Source: Sphingobacteriales bacterium (GTDB lineage: Bacteria; Bacteroidota; Bacteroidia; Chitinophagales; Chitinophagaceae). From it: a DNA stretch of 64,000 nucleotides. The DNA lies in assembly GCA_900299255.1 (NCBI GenBank), contig OMJB01000008.1, forward strand, positions 1-64,000. Direction: 5' to 3'. Below are positions 25,889 to 34,485 of the stretch, one piece after another. The translations under genes were made by a program, and so were the position numbers. How positions within the stretch are numbered: the stretch's first letter is position 1; every line of letters starts with the position of its first letter. Below the pieces are notes generated by a model that had not been told where the DNA came from, ran no database searches, and saw only the letters and a list, made by a program, of their open reading frames with translations.

Positions 25889-27016
25889 TTAATTTAATTT
25901 AAATGGATTAGAATATTTCGGATCAGTAATCATCGAATAATCAGTGAGCGTATTCAGGAATGCAATCAGAGCCTGCTTATCTGCGTCAGAGATGTTAAAT
26001 GATTTGGGCTGCCCGTAGTCGTCTTTGAGCATAGAAGTAAGGTTGGGGCTGTTGTTGATGCCATGGCTGTAATGGTTCAAGACATCGTCCAGGGTTTTAA
26101 ACCTGCCGTCGTGCATATAGGGAGCAGTAAGAGCTACGTTGCGCAATCCTGGCGTCCTGAATTTTCCGTTGTCTTTTGTCATGCCAGTTATTGTACCATA
26201 ACCTTTGTCAGAATAATTCTGGTCAAGGCCGATGTCAATCAAATCTGCACTGGAATAATAGCTCGTAAAAATACGGTGGCAGTTCTGGCAATGGTATTTA
26301 TTGACAAACAAGTTAAACCCGGCATATTCATTGGCTGTGTATACCTCAGGATGGGAAGGTTGTCCTGAAGCAATATTGCTTCCCATAAACTGATCGAACC
26401 TGGAGTTGTGAGAAGTAATGGAGGCAACGAATATGGCTACGCATTCTGATATTTTGTCGGTAGTAATGGCGCTGCTGCCGTAGGCATTAATGAACAACTG
26501 CTTGTAGTAATCAAGGGTTGATAACTTGGCAGGTATTTCAGAGAAATCTGTGATCCCCATCTCAACGTGGTTGGTGATAGGGCGGCCAATCAGGTTTTGC
26601 AGGGTGTTTTCCCGGCCATCCCAAAAGAGGAGTACTGAAGGAGAATTTATGTTGTCAAAACGAACCGTTGTGCCGGTGATGTTCGCAAATCCGCGGGAAT
26701 TCCTGCCAGTCAGGCGCCCTTCATATCCAACACTGAATGCGGCATTGTCTGCAAAACCGGAGGCCTGGTGGTGGCATGAACCGCAGGATATCGCGTTGTT
26801 CAGAGACAGGTGTGTATCATAAAAAAGTACCCTGCCAAGCGTAGCTTTATCATTTATCTTTTTGGAGGAGGGAGAAGCAGGGCTAGAGTCGTAATTATAA
26901 GTGGAAGTCGGCAGATCCAAGTATACTGTGCCGGTATTCTCAGTTGTTGTCTTTTTGCACGAATATGCTATTGCAATGACTGCCATGATAGCACTCAGGC
27001 CATATAGTTTTTTCAT
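25889..27016 (-). CDS. Di-haem cytochrome c peroxidase family lipoprotein
   Basis: 375 residues. The N-terminus MKKLYGLSAIMAVIAIAYSCKK has a lipobox at Cys20, so the protein is membrane-anchored. Two haem sites are CGSCHH (Cys78, Cys81, His82) and CQNCHR (Cys243, Cys246, His247). The segment LGRVLFYDTHLSLNNAISCGSCH and the later GKFRTPGLRNVALTAPYMHDGR (distal Met ligand region) are typical of the CcpA/MauG family. These enzymes reduce hydrogen peroxide or oxidise protein side chains. The 2-bp link to two barrel-like proteins suggests a shared envelope process. Confidence 0.9.
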   Translation of the reverse strand: MKKLYGLSAIMAVIAIAYSCKKTTTENTGTVYLDLPTSTYNYDSSPASPSSKKINDKATLGRVLFYDTHLSLNNAISCGSCHHQASGFADNAAFSVGYEGRLTGRNSRGFANITGTTVRFDNINSPSVLLFWDGRENTLQNLIGRPITNHVEMGITDFSEIPAKLSTLDYYKQLFINAYGSSAITTDKISECVAIFVASITSHNSRFDQFMGSNIASGQPSHPEVYTANEYAGFNLFVNKYHCQNCHRIFTSYYSSADLIDIGLDQNYSDKGYGTITGMTKDNGKFRTPGLRNVALTAPYMHDGRFKTLDDVLNHYSHGINNSPNLTSMLKDDYGQPKSFNISDADKQALIAFLNTLTDYSMITDPKYSNPFKLN

Positions 27017-27096
27017 AAGGGAAGATTGTTTAAGGTAAGTAAAATAATTACATTAGTAAAAATAGGTATTTTTATTAAAGCAACAAAAATATTTTT

Positions 27097-27735
27097 CTAT
27101 ATAAGTTTGGGTACATAAACAACAAATTTATCTTCAAACGCCGGTTCCTGAAAGATATTGTGCACACTCCAGGCCTGTACAATCCTTTTAAACCCGGTTT
27201 CAGAAATTTCGTTGGTCAGGTCGCCGCCTTTCAGGCAGATAAGGCCGTTGGGAAGTTCATCACTTTTTTGTCCCACTTTCAGCGACGGGTTTACCCATTT
27301 CCAGAGGTCAGACAATGGTGCTACGGCTCTTGAAACTGCGAAGTCAAATTTTCTGCCTTTTATTTCTTCAACCCTGCCATGTTGGGTGGTAACATTTTTC
27401 AATTCAAGTGCAGCGGCAACCTCCTGTACCACTTTTATCTTTTTGCCGATACTATCTACCAAATGAAACTTTACATTTGGGAAGAATATTGCCAGCGGTA
27501 TACCAGGAAACCCACCACCCGTGCCAATGTCTATTACCTCGGCACCGTCATCGAAGGTGCAGATAACGGCAATGGCAAGGGAATGCAGCACATGCCGTTC
27601 ATTGAGCGAGTCAATATCCTTGCGCGAGATGACATTGATCTTTTCATTCCATTCTTTATAAAGGCCTTCCAGTTGGCGGAATCTGGATAATTGTTCGTCG
27701 GTAAAGTCCGAAAAGTATTTGAGTATTATTTCCAA
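27097..27735 (-). CDS. rsmG: 16S rRNA (guanine527-N7)-methyltransferase
   Basis: 212 residues. Family blocks are YKEWNEKINVISRKD, ERHVLHSLA, VIDIGTGGGFPGIPLAI (SAM motif I), HLVDSIGKK and FAVSRAVAPL, in the usual order. RsmG methylates G527 of 16S rRNA, in the streptomycin-binding region. The start is TTG (27735), inside the last codons of the upstream glycosyltransferase gene (10 bp overlap), so translation is probably coupled. No better start exists downstream. Confidence 0.93.
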   Translation of the reverse strand: MEIILKYFSDFTDEQLSRFRQLEGLYKEWNEKINVISRKDIDSLNERHVLHSLAIAVICTFDDGAEVIDIGTGGGFPGIPLAIFFPNVKFHLVDSIGKKIKVVQEVAAALELKNVTTQHGRVEEIKGRKFDFAVSRAVAPLSDLWKWVNPSLKVGQKSDELPNGLICLKGGDLTNEISETGFKRIVQAWSVHNIFQEPAFEDKFVVYVPKLI

Positions 27736-28808
27736 TTTTGCTTGTTTTTCCAGAAAATATAAGGTGCGAATGCAAAGTTATAAAGCATCCAGCCAAAATC
27801 GAAAGCCGGTATAAAATAAAACATCCCTTTTTCGCCGGTAGCCCTCGCTGCACAGGCGAAAGCTGTCCAGAACAGCAAACAACGAACTGTCATTAAAGCT
27901 AATGCTGCCTTTGAGGAAACAAACAGCAAAAAGAAAAAACAGAGCCATGACACTGCATGGGAGGCAGCGTAAGCGCCTAGAAGCAGCTTTATATGCCATT
28001 TGTAGTATTTGCCGGTTGATACATGCCTTTGTTTCTGCGTCATCCATTCTTTCCATGTCGCTTTTGTTACAGAATATGTAAATGCAGGCTTGTCCATGAC
28101 TACTGCGGTATTTTGTGCATCGGCAGCAATCTGTATCAGCATATCGTCATCACCTGATGGCAAGCTGTTCCAATTATCATCTTTCTGTACAGAATCAAAG
28201 ACAGCTCTGGTGCAGGCCAGGTTGCGCCCTGTGGCCATGTATGGGATTCCGGCTCTGGTATAGGTGCTGAATTGCAAAAATGAATGCAGGGTTTCCCAAC
28301 GGACGAATTTGTTGAGCAGAATGCCGGTGCGCTCATACGCGCCATACCCAACCACAATCTGCTTGCCTGCACTAAACGGCGCGGCCATTAACTTAAGCCA
28401 TTGTTCAGAAGCCGGTTTGCAGTCGGCATCTGTAAATAAAAGCAGGCTGTAACGGGCGGCAGCAACGCCAGCACTCAATGCATGTTTTTTTCCTTTCAGG
28501 ATTCTAGGTTCTTCCGGATGGATATCAACCACTTTTGCTCCGGCTGCGGCGGCTACTACATCGGTATCATCTGAGGAAGCATCATTTACTACTATCACTT
28601 CAAAAGGGCCGCTATACTGCTGTGCCAGTATAGACGGAAGGTTTTTTGCCAGATTTGGAGCTTCATTTTTGGCGCAGATGATAATACTGATGCCGTCTGC
28701 TTTGGAATTTTTTTTGGATATTTCTGTAGATGAAAAAAAGCGCAGGAAAAAATACAATGTGTAAAAACACTGTACTGCTACTGCACCCGCGAACAAGTAT
28801 AATATCAT
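27726..28808 (-). CDS. Membrane-associated glycosyltransferase family 2
   Basis: About 360 residues from the ATG at 28808; a TTG 14 codons earlier is unlikely. One N-terminal TM helix (MILYLFAGAVAVQCFYTLYFF) is followed by a GT-A domain: ISIIICAKNEAPNLAKNLPS, VNDASSDDT, LFTDADC (DXD-like), SGDDDM, and the K-QRHVS motif standing in for QxxRW. Three C-terminal TM helices close the protein. It probably adds sugars to an envelope lipid or polymer. The acceptor is unknown. Confidence 0.85.
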   Translation of the reverse strand: MILYLFAGAVAVQCFYTLYFFLRFFSSTEISKKNSKADGISIIICAKNEAPNLAKNLPSILAQQYSGPFEVIVVNDASSDDTDVVAAAAGAKVVDIHPEEPRILKGKKHALSAGVAAARYSLLLFTDADCKPASEQWLKLMAAPFSAGKQIVVGYGAYERTGILLNKFVRWETLHSFLQFSTYTRAGIPYMATGRNLACTRAVFDSVQKDDNWNSLPSGDDDMLIQIAADAQNTAVVMDKPAFTYSVTKATWKEWMTQKQRHVSTGKYYKWHIKLLLGAYAASHAVSWLCFFFLLFVSSKAALALMTVRCLLFWTAFACAARATGEKGMFYFIPAFDFGWMLYNFAFAPYIFWKNKQNWK

Positions 28809-28982
28809 CAGGCGATAAAGGTAAGTGTGTATTTGCGGGGAAAAAAGCAATTATGGGAGGGGTGCCACACCCAATTTCTGCTATATTGAGCCCAGCAGCA
28901 TGTAAATGCTGATTGCGAAAACCTGAAAAGCGCATTTCGTATACGTATTAACTGAATTTTCCTTCAGTTCGCAAGTCTTCGC

Positions 28983-28990
28983 TACATTTG
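28983..28990 (+). promoter_or_regulatory. Putative -7 element of murF-alr, six bases before the ATG
   Basis: TACATTTG fits TAnnTTTG exactly and ends 6 bp before the ATG at 28997. Transcription would start at or very near the start codon, giving a leaderless or almost leaderless mRNA. The expected -33 zone (TTTTCC, about 28956) is only partly like TTG. Confidence 0.5.
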
Positions 28991-28996
28991 CTGCTC

Positions 28997-31504
28997 ATGA
29001 ATTCTGCCGAACAAATAAGGATATGGTGTCACGGAACCTGGTTACAAAAAGCCCGGGAAAATGATGCGATTGAAACCATCACCATTGACAGCAGGAATAT
29101 TGAAAAACCAGAAGGTTCACTTTTTGTTGCCCTAAAAACGCCTTTGAGGGACGGCCATGATTTTATTGCAGATTGCTGGCACAAAGGTGTACGAAATTTT
29201 CTGGTATCAGGTGATATTGATACAGCGAAGTATACAGGTGCTAACTTTATTAAAGCAGGGGATACGCTTAAGGCCCTGCAACAGGTTGCAGCGAAGCACA
29301 GAGGTCTGTTCGGGCTTCCTGTTATTGGCATAACCGGCAGTAACGGCAAAACAATGATCAAGGAGTGGCTGTACCAGCTGCTCAGCAGCCAGTATAGTAT
29401 TGTAAGGAGCCCCAAGAGCTACAACTCGCAGGTAGGTGTGCCATTGTCGGTGTGGCAGATTGGACAGGAGCATACCCTGGGGATTTTTGAGGCTGGTATT
29501 TCGAAGCCGGGCGAGATGGAGCACCTGGAACAGATTATAAAGCCAACGATCGGTGTTTTTACAAACATTGGCGAAGCCCATAGCGAAGGTTTTTTAAATT
29601 TAAGGCAGAAGGTAAACGAGAAACTACTGCTATTCAGAAATGTATCTCAGTTGGTATATTGTGCTGATCATGCGGAGCTGAATGAGAGTATAGCACATTT
29701 TAACAGGCAGGTAAGGAGCGGGACGAAAAATGAACCGTTGCGATTGTTTACATGGTCTCACAACCATGAGGCGGACCTGAGGGTTAGCAGGATTTTTAAT
29801 GAGCTAGGCAGAACAACGATTGTGGCTCTGTTCAAAGGGAAGGAAATAAGCATTTCCATTCCGTTCAATGATCTGGCTTCTATAGAAAATGCTATTCACT
29901 GCTGGTGTGTGATGCTGGTACTGGGCGTAGGCCAGAAACAAATCAGGGAGCGAATGCTGCTGTTGCAGCCGGTGTCAATGCGTATGGAGCTGCGGCAGGG
30001 GATCAATGATTGCACTTTAATCAATGATACATATAATTCAGACCTGACCTCGCTTCAACCGGCTCTACAGTTTCTGGATCAGCAGAAACAGCATATGCTG
30101 CACACGCTAATCATGTCTGATATGCTGCAGGTGGGTAAAAGAGATATGGACCTGTATGATGAAGTGGCTGAACAGATAAGCCGAAGAAACATTCAAAGGT
30201 TTATAGGAATAGGCACTGCGCTGTACAAGAACAAGGCATCATTCCGTAAATTCAAAAAGGTAAGGAGTATATTCTTTAAGTCTACAGAAGATTTTCTTAA
30301 GAATTTCCATATGCTCACTTTCAGCAGGGAGGCTATCCTGCTGAAAGGCGCACGCGTTTTTGCATTTGAAAAAATTGCGTTGCTGCTGGAGCAAAAAGTG
30401 CATCAGACAGTGATGTCAATAGACCTTTCGGCTCTGAAAAACAACCTGAATGTGTTCAGGTCTGAATTGGCTCCCGGAGTGAAGACTATGGCAATGGTGA
30501 AAGCATTTGGTTATGGCAGTGGCAGTTTTGAAATAGCCAGCCTGCTGCAGTTTGCAGGAGTAGATTACCTGAGCGTTGCCTATACAGATGAGGGTGTTGC
30601 ACTGCGCAAGGCGGGTATCAGGATGCCCATAATGGTGATGAGCCCGGATGCAGCCTCTTTTGACCGGATGATAGTTTGGAACCTGGAGCCTGAGATTTTT
30701 AATTTCAGGTCGCTCCACGAATTCCTGAACATTGCCAGTACACTACAGGCGGAACACTATCCGGTACATATAAAACTGGATACAGGGATGCACCGGCTTG
30801 GATTTAATGAGGCGGATATGGATGAACTGGCGCATCAGCTGAATGGAGAAACCCGAATCAGAACAGCCAGCATATTCAGCCATCTGGCAGCCAGCGATGA
30901 TCCGAATGAAGATGAATTTACAGCCCGGCAGGGGCGCCTTTTTGAAAAAATGTGCGGGAAGCTTGAAGCGGTATTGCCATCCAAACCTCTGCGGCACCTG
31001 TGCAATTCAGCAGGCATTGTGCGGCATCACGGCCTGCATTATGGCCTGGTAAGGCTGGGGCTGGGATTGTATGGTGTGGACAGCAGCCACATGCTGCAAA
31101 ACAGGCTGCGGCAGATCAGTACGCTTACAACAAGTATTGCCCAGATAAGAACCATACCGGCAGGAGACAATATTGGCTACGGGCATCATACAATAGCTGC
31201 GCAGGAAATGCGTATTGCCACTATTTGCATAGGCTATGCGGATGGCTACCCGCGATCGCTGGGCAATGGCCGGGCCTATGTGCTGATCCATGATAAGCCT
31301 GCCAAGACTATTGGTTCAATTTGCATGGACATGTGTATGGTAGACATATCCCATATACCTGAAGCAAAGGAAGGCGATGACGCCATTATTTTTGGTAAGC
31401 AGCTTCCGGTTACACAGCTTGCATCGTGGGCTGGAACGATATCCTACGAAATTATGACCAGCATTTCACAGCGGGTGAAAAGAGTGTATGTAAATGAGGA
31501 GTAG
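28997..31504 (+). CDS. murF/alr: Bifunctional UDP-MurNAc-tripeptide:D-Ala-D-Ala ligase / alanine racemase
   Basis: About 835 residues from the ATG at 28997. The first ~455 are MurF: VIGITGSNGKTMIKEWL (P-loop, about 110-125), SYNSQVGVPL, FEAGISKPGEM, NIGEAHSEGF and NDTYNSDLTSL. The rest is fold-type III alanine racemase: MAMVKAFGYGSGSFEIA (PLP lysine), KLDTGMHRLGF, SHLAASDDPNE, NSAGI, GLYG, NIGYGHHT (catalytic Tyr region), IGYADGYPRS. The fusion couples D-Ala supply with ligation of D-Ala-D-Ala in peptidoglycan synthesis and is characteristic of Bacteroidota. All catalytic motifs appear intact. Confidence 0.95.
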   Translation: MNSAEQIRIWCHGTWLQKARENDAIETITIDSRNIEKPEGSLFVALKTPLRDGHDFIADCWHKGVRNFLVSGDIDTAKYTGANFIKAGDTLKALQQVAAKHRGLFGLPVIGITGSNGKTMIKEWLYQLLSSQYSIVRSPKSYNSQVGVPLSVWQIGQEHTLGIFEAGISKPGEMEHLEQIIKPTIGVFTNIGEAHSEGFLNLRQKVNEKLLLFRNVSQLVYCADHAELNESIAHFNRQVRSGTKNEPLRLFTWSHNHEADLRVSRIFNELGRTTIVALFKGKEISISIPFNDLASIENAIHCWCVMLVLGVGQKQIRERMLLLQPVSMRMELRQGINDCTLINDTYNSDLTSLQPALQFLDQQKQHMLHTLIMSDMLQVGKRDMDLYDEVAEQISRRNIQRFIGIGTALYKNKASFRKFKKVRSIFFKSTEDFLKNFHMLTFSREAILLKGARVFAFEKIALLLEQKVHQTVMSIDLSALKNNLNVFRSELAPGVKTMAMVKAFGYGSGSFEIASLLQFAGVDYLSVAYTDEGVALRKAGIRMPIMVMSPDAASFDRMIVWNLEPEIFNFRSLHEFLNIASTLQAEHYPVHIKLDTGMHRLGFNEADMDELAHQLNGETRIRTASIFSHLAASDDPNEDEFTARQGRLFEKMCGKLEAVLPSKPLRHLCNSAGIVRHHGLHYGLVRLGLGLYGVDSSHMLQNRLRQISTLTTSIAQIRTIPAGDNIGYGHHTIAAQEMRIATICIGYADGYPRSLGNGRAYVLIHDKPAKTIGSICMDMCMVDISHIPEAKEGDDAIIFGKQLPVTQLASWAGTISYEIMTSISQRVKRVYVNEE

Positions 31505-31525
31505 AGCCTTTTTAAGCAGCTAAAA

Positions 31526-32380
31526 TCAGTTCAACAGTTTTTTGTAGTACCTGATCATGCCTTCCATAGGGCTTTTGATTACGTTGCCTATCTCTAGTTC
31601 GTATTGCTGGCAAAGGTTTTCGAGAACGTCTTTGAATTCATAAGCTACTGAGCCTGAAAAATACAAAGGAAGGTTCCAGGTGTGCCGGTGCTTTAAAATA
31701 CTGGTATGGAAAAAGTCGTTGAGGCAATCTTCTATAATATTCTCAACCATATAGTGGCCGCGGTTCTCCTTAATGAGGGTTACAAACGAAGCCAGGTATC
31801 TGTTAGGGTTGGGCTGGTGATAGAGCCTGTTTACAATCTCCCTGATGTCATTGCCGAATCGCATTTCAAATGCGGCTCTGAGTTCCTGATCAAAGGTTTC
31901 GTAGGCATAATACTGCAGGATGCGCTTGCCGATGTAGTTGCCACCGCCCTCATCGCCGGCGATATAGCCCAGCGATGGTTTCTGTTCCTGTATCTTTTTA
32001 CCGTTATAATAGCAGCTGGCACTGCCTGTGCCTAAAATACACACTACTCCGGGTTTATCGCCGCATAAAGCCCTGCAGGCAGCCAGCATATCGCCGCGCA
32101 CTTCTATTTTTTTGATGCCAAAATGCCCGCGCAGAATTGCTTTCAGAAAAGATTGTTTTTGCGGATTGGCGGCACCTGCTCCAAAATAGTGAAGATAATC
32201 TACCGAAGCCTTTTCAGCTGGCCATGGAAGTTCATTCTTCAGCATATCGGATATAAACTCTCCGGACTGTATATAGGGATTGATACCCTGTGTGCTGAAC
32301 CGGACAGGTTTCTTTCCCTTTCGGAGTAGGCACCAGTCGGTTTTTGTTGATCCGCTATCGGCAATCAGGTAGGATGCCAT
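31526..32380 (-). CDS. BadF/BadG-type ATPase, N-acetylglucosamine kinase-like
   Basis: 284 residues, ASKHA (actin-like) fold. The phosphate-1 loop is IADSGSTKTDW (residues 5-15), phosphate-2 is CILGTGSASCYY, and the adenosine motif is FSGSVAYEF. GDEGGGNYIGKRIL is characteristic of bacterial GlcNAc/MurNAc kinases of the BadF group. It probably phosphorylates amino sugars recovered from peptidoglycan. It converges on the murF-alr gene, in line with wall recycling. Confidence 0.8.
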   Translation of the reverse strand: MASYLIADSGSTKTDWCLLRKGKKPVRFSTQGINPYIQSGEFISDMLKNELPWPAEKASVDYLHYFGAGAANPQKQSFLKAILRGHFGIKKIEVRGDMLAACRALCGDKPGVVCILGTGSASCYYNGKKIQEQKPSLGYIAGDEGGGNYIGKRILQYYAYETFDQELRAAFEMRFGNDIREIVNRLYHQPNPNRYLASFVTLIKENRGHYMVENIIEDCLNDFFHTSILKHRHTWNLPLYFSGSVAYEFKDVLENLCQQYELEIGNVIKSPMEGMIRYYKKLLN

Positions 32381-32442
32381 ATGTTGTTATTGTATAACAA
32401 ATATGCAAAAATTAATGTCATTTTCCTAATTCTTTAACAATA

Positions 32443-32471
32443 TTGTGTATTGGCTAAAAGGCCTAAATTTG
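32443..32471 (+). promoter_or_regulatory. Promoter for the LpxL-like gene
   Basis: TTG at 32443-32445 and TAAATTTG at 32464-32471, 18 bp apart, match the Bacteroidota -33/-7 pattern. The TTG start codon lies 18 bp after the -7 box, leaving a very short leader. Confidence 0.65.
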
Positions 32472-32489
32472 CTGTAAACAGTACCGATT

Positions 32490-33365
32490 TTGGCAGCGAT
32501 AGTATTTTACATCACATTACCATTTATTTACCTGCTGTCTATACTGCCTTTCCCTGTCCTGTACCTGTTTTCTGATTTCCTTTTTTTTGTGCTGTATACC
32601 TGTATAGGCTACCGTAAAAAAGTAGTGCTGCAGAACCTGCGTAATGCTTTCCCCGATAAGTCGGAAAAGGAGATAGGCAGGATAAGCAGGGCGTTTTTTC
32701 ACAATCTCTGCGATTTTATGGTGGAGACATTCAAGATACTGACCATCAGCAAAAAAGGTATTATCAGGCGGTGTAAATTTAATGAGGCAGGGCTGGAGCT
32801 TTTTGCCCGATATGCTAATGAAGAGAAGAGTGTAATTATGGTAATGGGGCATATAGGCAACTGGGAGTGGGCGGGCCATCCGTTCAGTTTGCTGTGCCGG
32901 CAAAAACTGGTTGTGCTATACCATCCGCTAAGCAACAGGTATTTCGAAAAACTGATGCTGGGCATGCGCAGCCGTTTTGGCACAAAGATGATACCCATGA
33001 AAACGGCTTTTAAGGAGATGGTGGCGAACCGTAAGCAACTGACAGCCACGGTATTTATTTCTGACCAGACGCCCATGCCCGAAAATGCACACTGGACAAC
33101 TTTTCTGAATCAGGATACGCCAGTGTTCAAGGGTACAGAAGTGATAGCAAAGAAGCTGAACCAGCCGGTGGTATACTGCTGTGTAAAGAAAGTAAAAAGG
33201 GGGTATTATGAAATGTTTGCGGAAACCCTGGCTGATGACCCGGCCTCAACTGCAGATGGTGAGATCACTGAAATGCATACCAAACGAACTGAGCTTGATA
33301 TACTGGAGTGCCCTGAATCCTGGCTTTGGTCGCACCGCAGGTGGAAATACAAACGGCCTGCCTAG
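32490..33365 (+). CDS. lpxL: Lipid A biosynthesis acyltransferase (LpxL/HtrB family)
   Basis: 291 residues. An N-terminal TM anchor (FYITLPFIYLLSILPFPVLYLFSDF) is followed by the acyltransferase core with MGHIGNWEW (catalytic His121 and Glu126, HX4E), then RSRFGTKMIPMK, SDQTP, and the closing ECPESWLWSHRRWK. The enzyme adds a secondary acyl chain to Kdo-lipid A at the inner membrane. The start is TTG; no ATG lies in frame, and the promoter position supports this choice. The stop overlaps the convergent PAP2 gene by 4 bp. Confidence 0.9.
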   Translation: MAAIVFYITLPFIYLLSILPFPVLYLFSDFLFFVLYTCIGYRKKVVLQNLRNAFPDKSEKEIGRISRAFFHNLCDFMVETFKILTISKKGIIRRCKFNEAGLELFARYANEEKSVIMVMGHIGNWEWAGHPFSLLCRQKLVVLYHPLSNRYFEKLMLGMRSRFGTKMIPMKTAFKEMVANRKQLTATVFISDQTPMPENAHWTTFLNQDTPVFKGTEVIAKKLNQPVVYCCVKKVKRGYYEMFAETLADDPASTADGEITEMHTKRTELDILECPESWLWSHRRWKYKRPA

Positions 33366-33988
33366 TTGTGTTTACTTCCGTTTTTTCTTTTTTGCAGCCA
33401 GCGGTTTCCTTTGTATGCCAGCCATGATGAACCCGCGCCGATTACGGCACCGGCCAGCACATCGGTAGGGTAGTGCACGCCCAGGTGCAGCCTTGAGTAA
33501 CCTACAGCCGCAGCCCAGAGATACGACGGGGCTATTACATACCACTTTGGATAACTGATACTCAGCGATGTGGCTGTGCTGAATGCAAACGAAGTATGGC
33601 CTGACGGGAACGAATGATCAGTATAATTTTCGTAAGGCTGTATATCGGGGTAGGTGGTAAATGGCCGAGGGCGGTTGACAGCGTATTTTAGCCCATAGGA
33701 GAGTACTGCATTGATGGCATATCCGCCAATTGTTTGCAGGCCGTTTGCGAGGGCCGTTGAATCATGCCTGGCATATCCGTAAACAAGCTCACCTAAAGGG
33801 ACAGCCATGCTTACCGGATAGTCGAAATTGGTAATGTTTTTCATGGCCACATCCAGTGACCGGTCGCGATGCACGTTGATGCTGCGCAGCAGTTCTATAT
33901 CAGTATTCTGGGCAAAAGCACCCGACGAAAAAAATAAAACAATCAGTGCTGTACAACGGAGAATGCAAAAACGAAAGATGCCCGGCAT
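33362..33988 (-). CDS. PAP2-family phosphatase, exported
   Basis: 208 residues with a signal peptide (CTALIVLFFSSGAFAQ). The acid-phosphatase signature is complete: KYAVNRPRP (101-109), SFPSGHTS (126-133) and YSRLHLGVHYPTDVLAG (164-180), with catalytic His131 and His171/172. Members remove phosphate from lipid diphosphates or lipid A. Pairing with the convergent LpxL gene makes lipid A or undecaprenyl diphosphate a reasonable but unproved substrate. Confidence 0.9.
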   Translation of the reverse strand: MPGIFRFCILRCTALIVLFFSSGAFAQNTDIELLRSINVHRDRSLDVAMKNITNFDYPVSMAVPLGELVYGYARHDSTALANGLQTIGGYAINAVLSYGLKYAVNRPRPFTTYPDIQPYENYTDHSFPSGHTSFAFSTATSLSISYPKWYVIAPSYLWAAAVGYSRLHLGVHYPTDVLAGAVIGAGSSWLAYKGNRWLQKRKNGSKHN

Positions 33989-34063
33989 GAGGGCTTAAAA
34001 GTAGTTATAATTAAATAGTTTTATAGGAGTGAAAAATAAAAAATGGAGGGGCAATACTCTTTT

Positions 34064-34093
34064 TTTGAAGTTTCGGGATAAATGTTATCTTTG
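34064..34093 (+). promoter_or_regulatory. tRNA-Phe promoter
   Basis: TTTG at 34064-34067 and TATCTTTG at 34086-34093 with an 18-bp gap, an exact TAnnTTTG match, 17 bp before the mature tRNA 5' end. Confidence 0.75.
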
Positions 34094-34110
34094 CAGTCCG
34101 AAAAACAAAT

Positions 34111-34186
34111 GGTGCGGTAGCTCAGTCGGTAGAGCAAAGGACTGAAAATCCTTGTGTCGCCGGTTCGATCCCGGCTCACACCACCA
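34111..34186 (+). tRNA. tRNA-Phe (GAA), CCA encoded
   Basis: 76 bp. D stem GCTC/GAGC, anticodon loop CTGAAAA, T stem GCCGG/CCGGC with TTCGATC, and an encoded 3' CCA. The acceptor stem GGTGCGG/TCACACC contains one C5-A68 mismatch and a G7-U66 wobble as read. Confidence 0.93.
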
Positions 34187-34195
34187 GATTTCGAA

Positions 34196-34232
34196 AAAGG
34201 GTTTCAGCGTTTGTTGAAACCCTTTGTTTTTT
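34196..34232 (+). terminator. Terminator after tRNA-Phe
   Basis: Stem AAAGGGTTTCA / TGAAACCCTTT with a seven-base loop, then GTTTTTT. Confidence 0.85.
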
Positions 34233-34485
34233 GCTGACGGTTTTTTGTGCAGGGAGGATAATGCTCACAAAAAAATCATCGTATTAGGTTAGAAGTTGGG
34301 TTTGAAATAGGCACACAAAACGACATCGGAGTATTGCAAAGCAAATAGATGTATTGACCTCAGCTCACATTTTTCCTCTCTCTAGCCTATTTGAATCAAA
34401 TTTCCCTTGTTGAAACCCAATGACGTACCCAAACTGTTGGTGAAGTTCCGGAAATGGTACAGTTTCACATTGTCAGCCCTGTTCC

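Noticed and set aside
34233..34485. Possible gene between tRNA-Phe and the 605-aa gene
   Set aside because: The only frame (from 34407) is short, overlaps the 3' end of the 605-aa gene and has no protein features.
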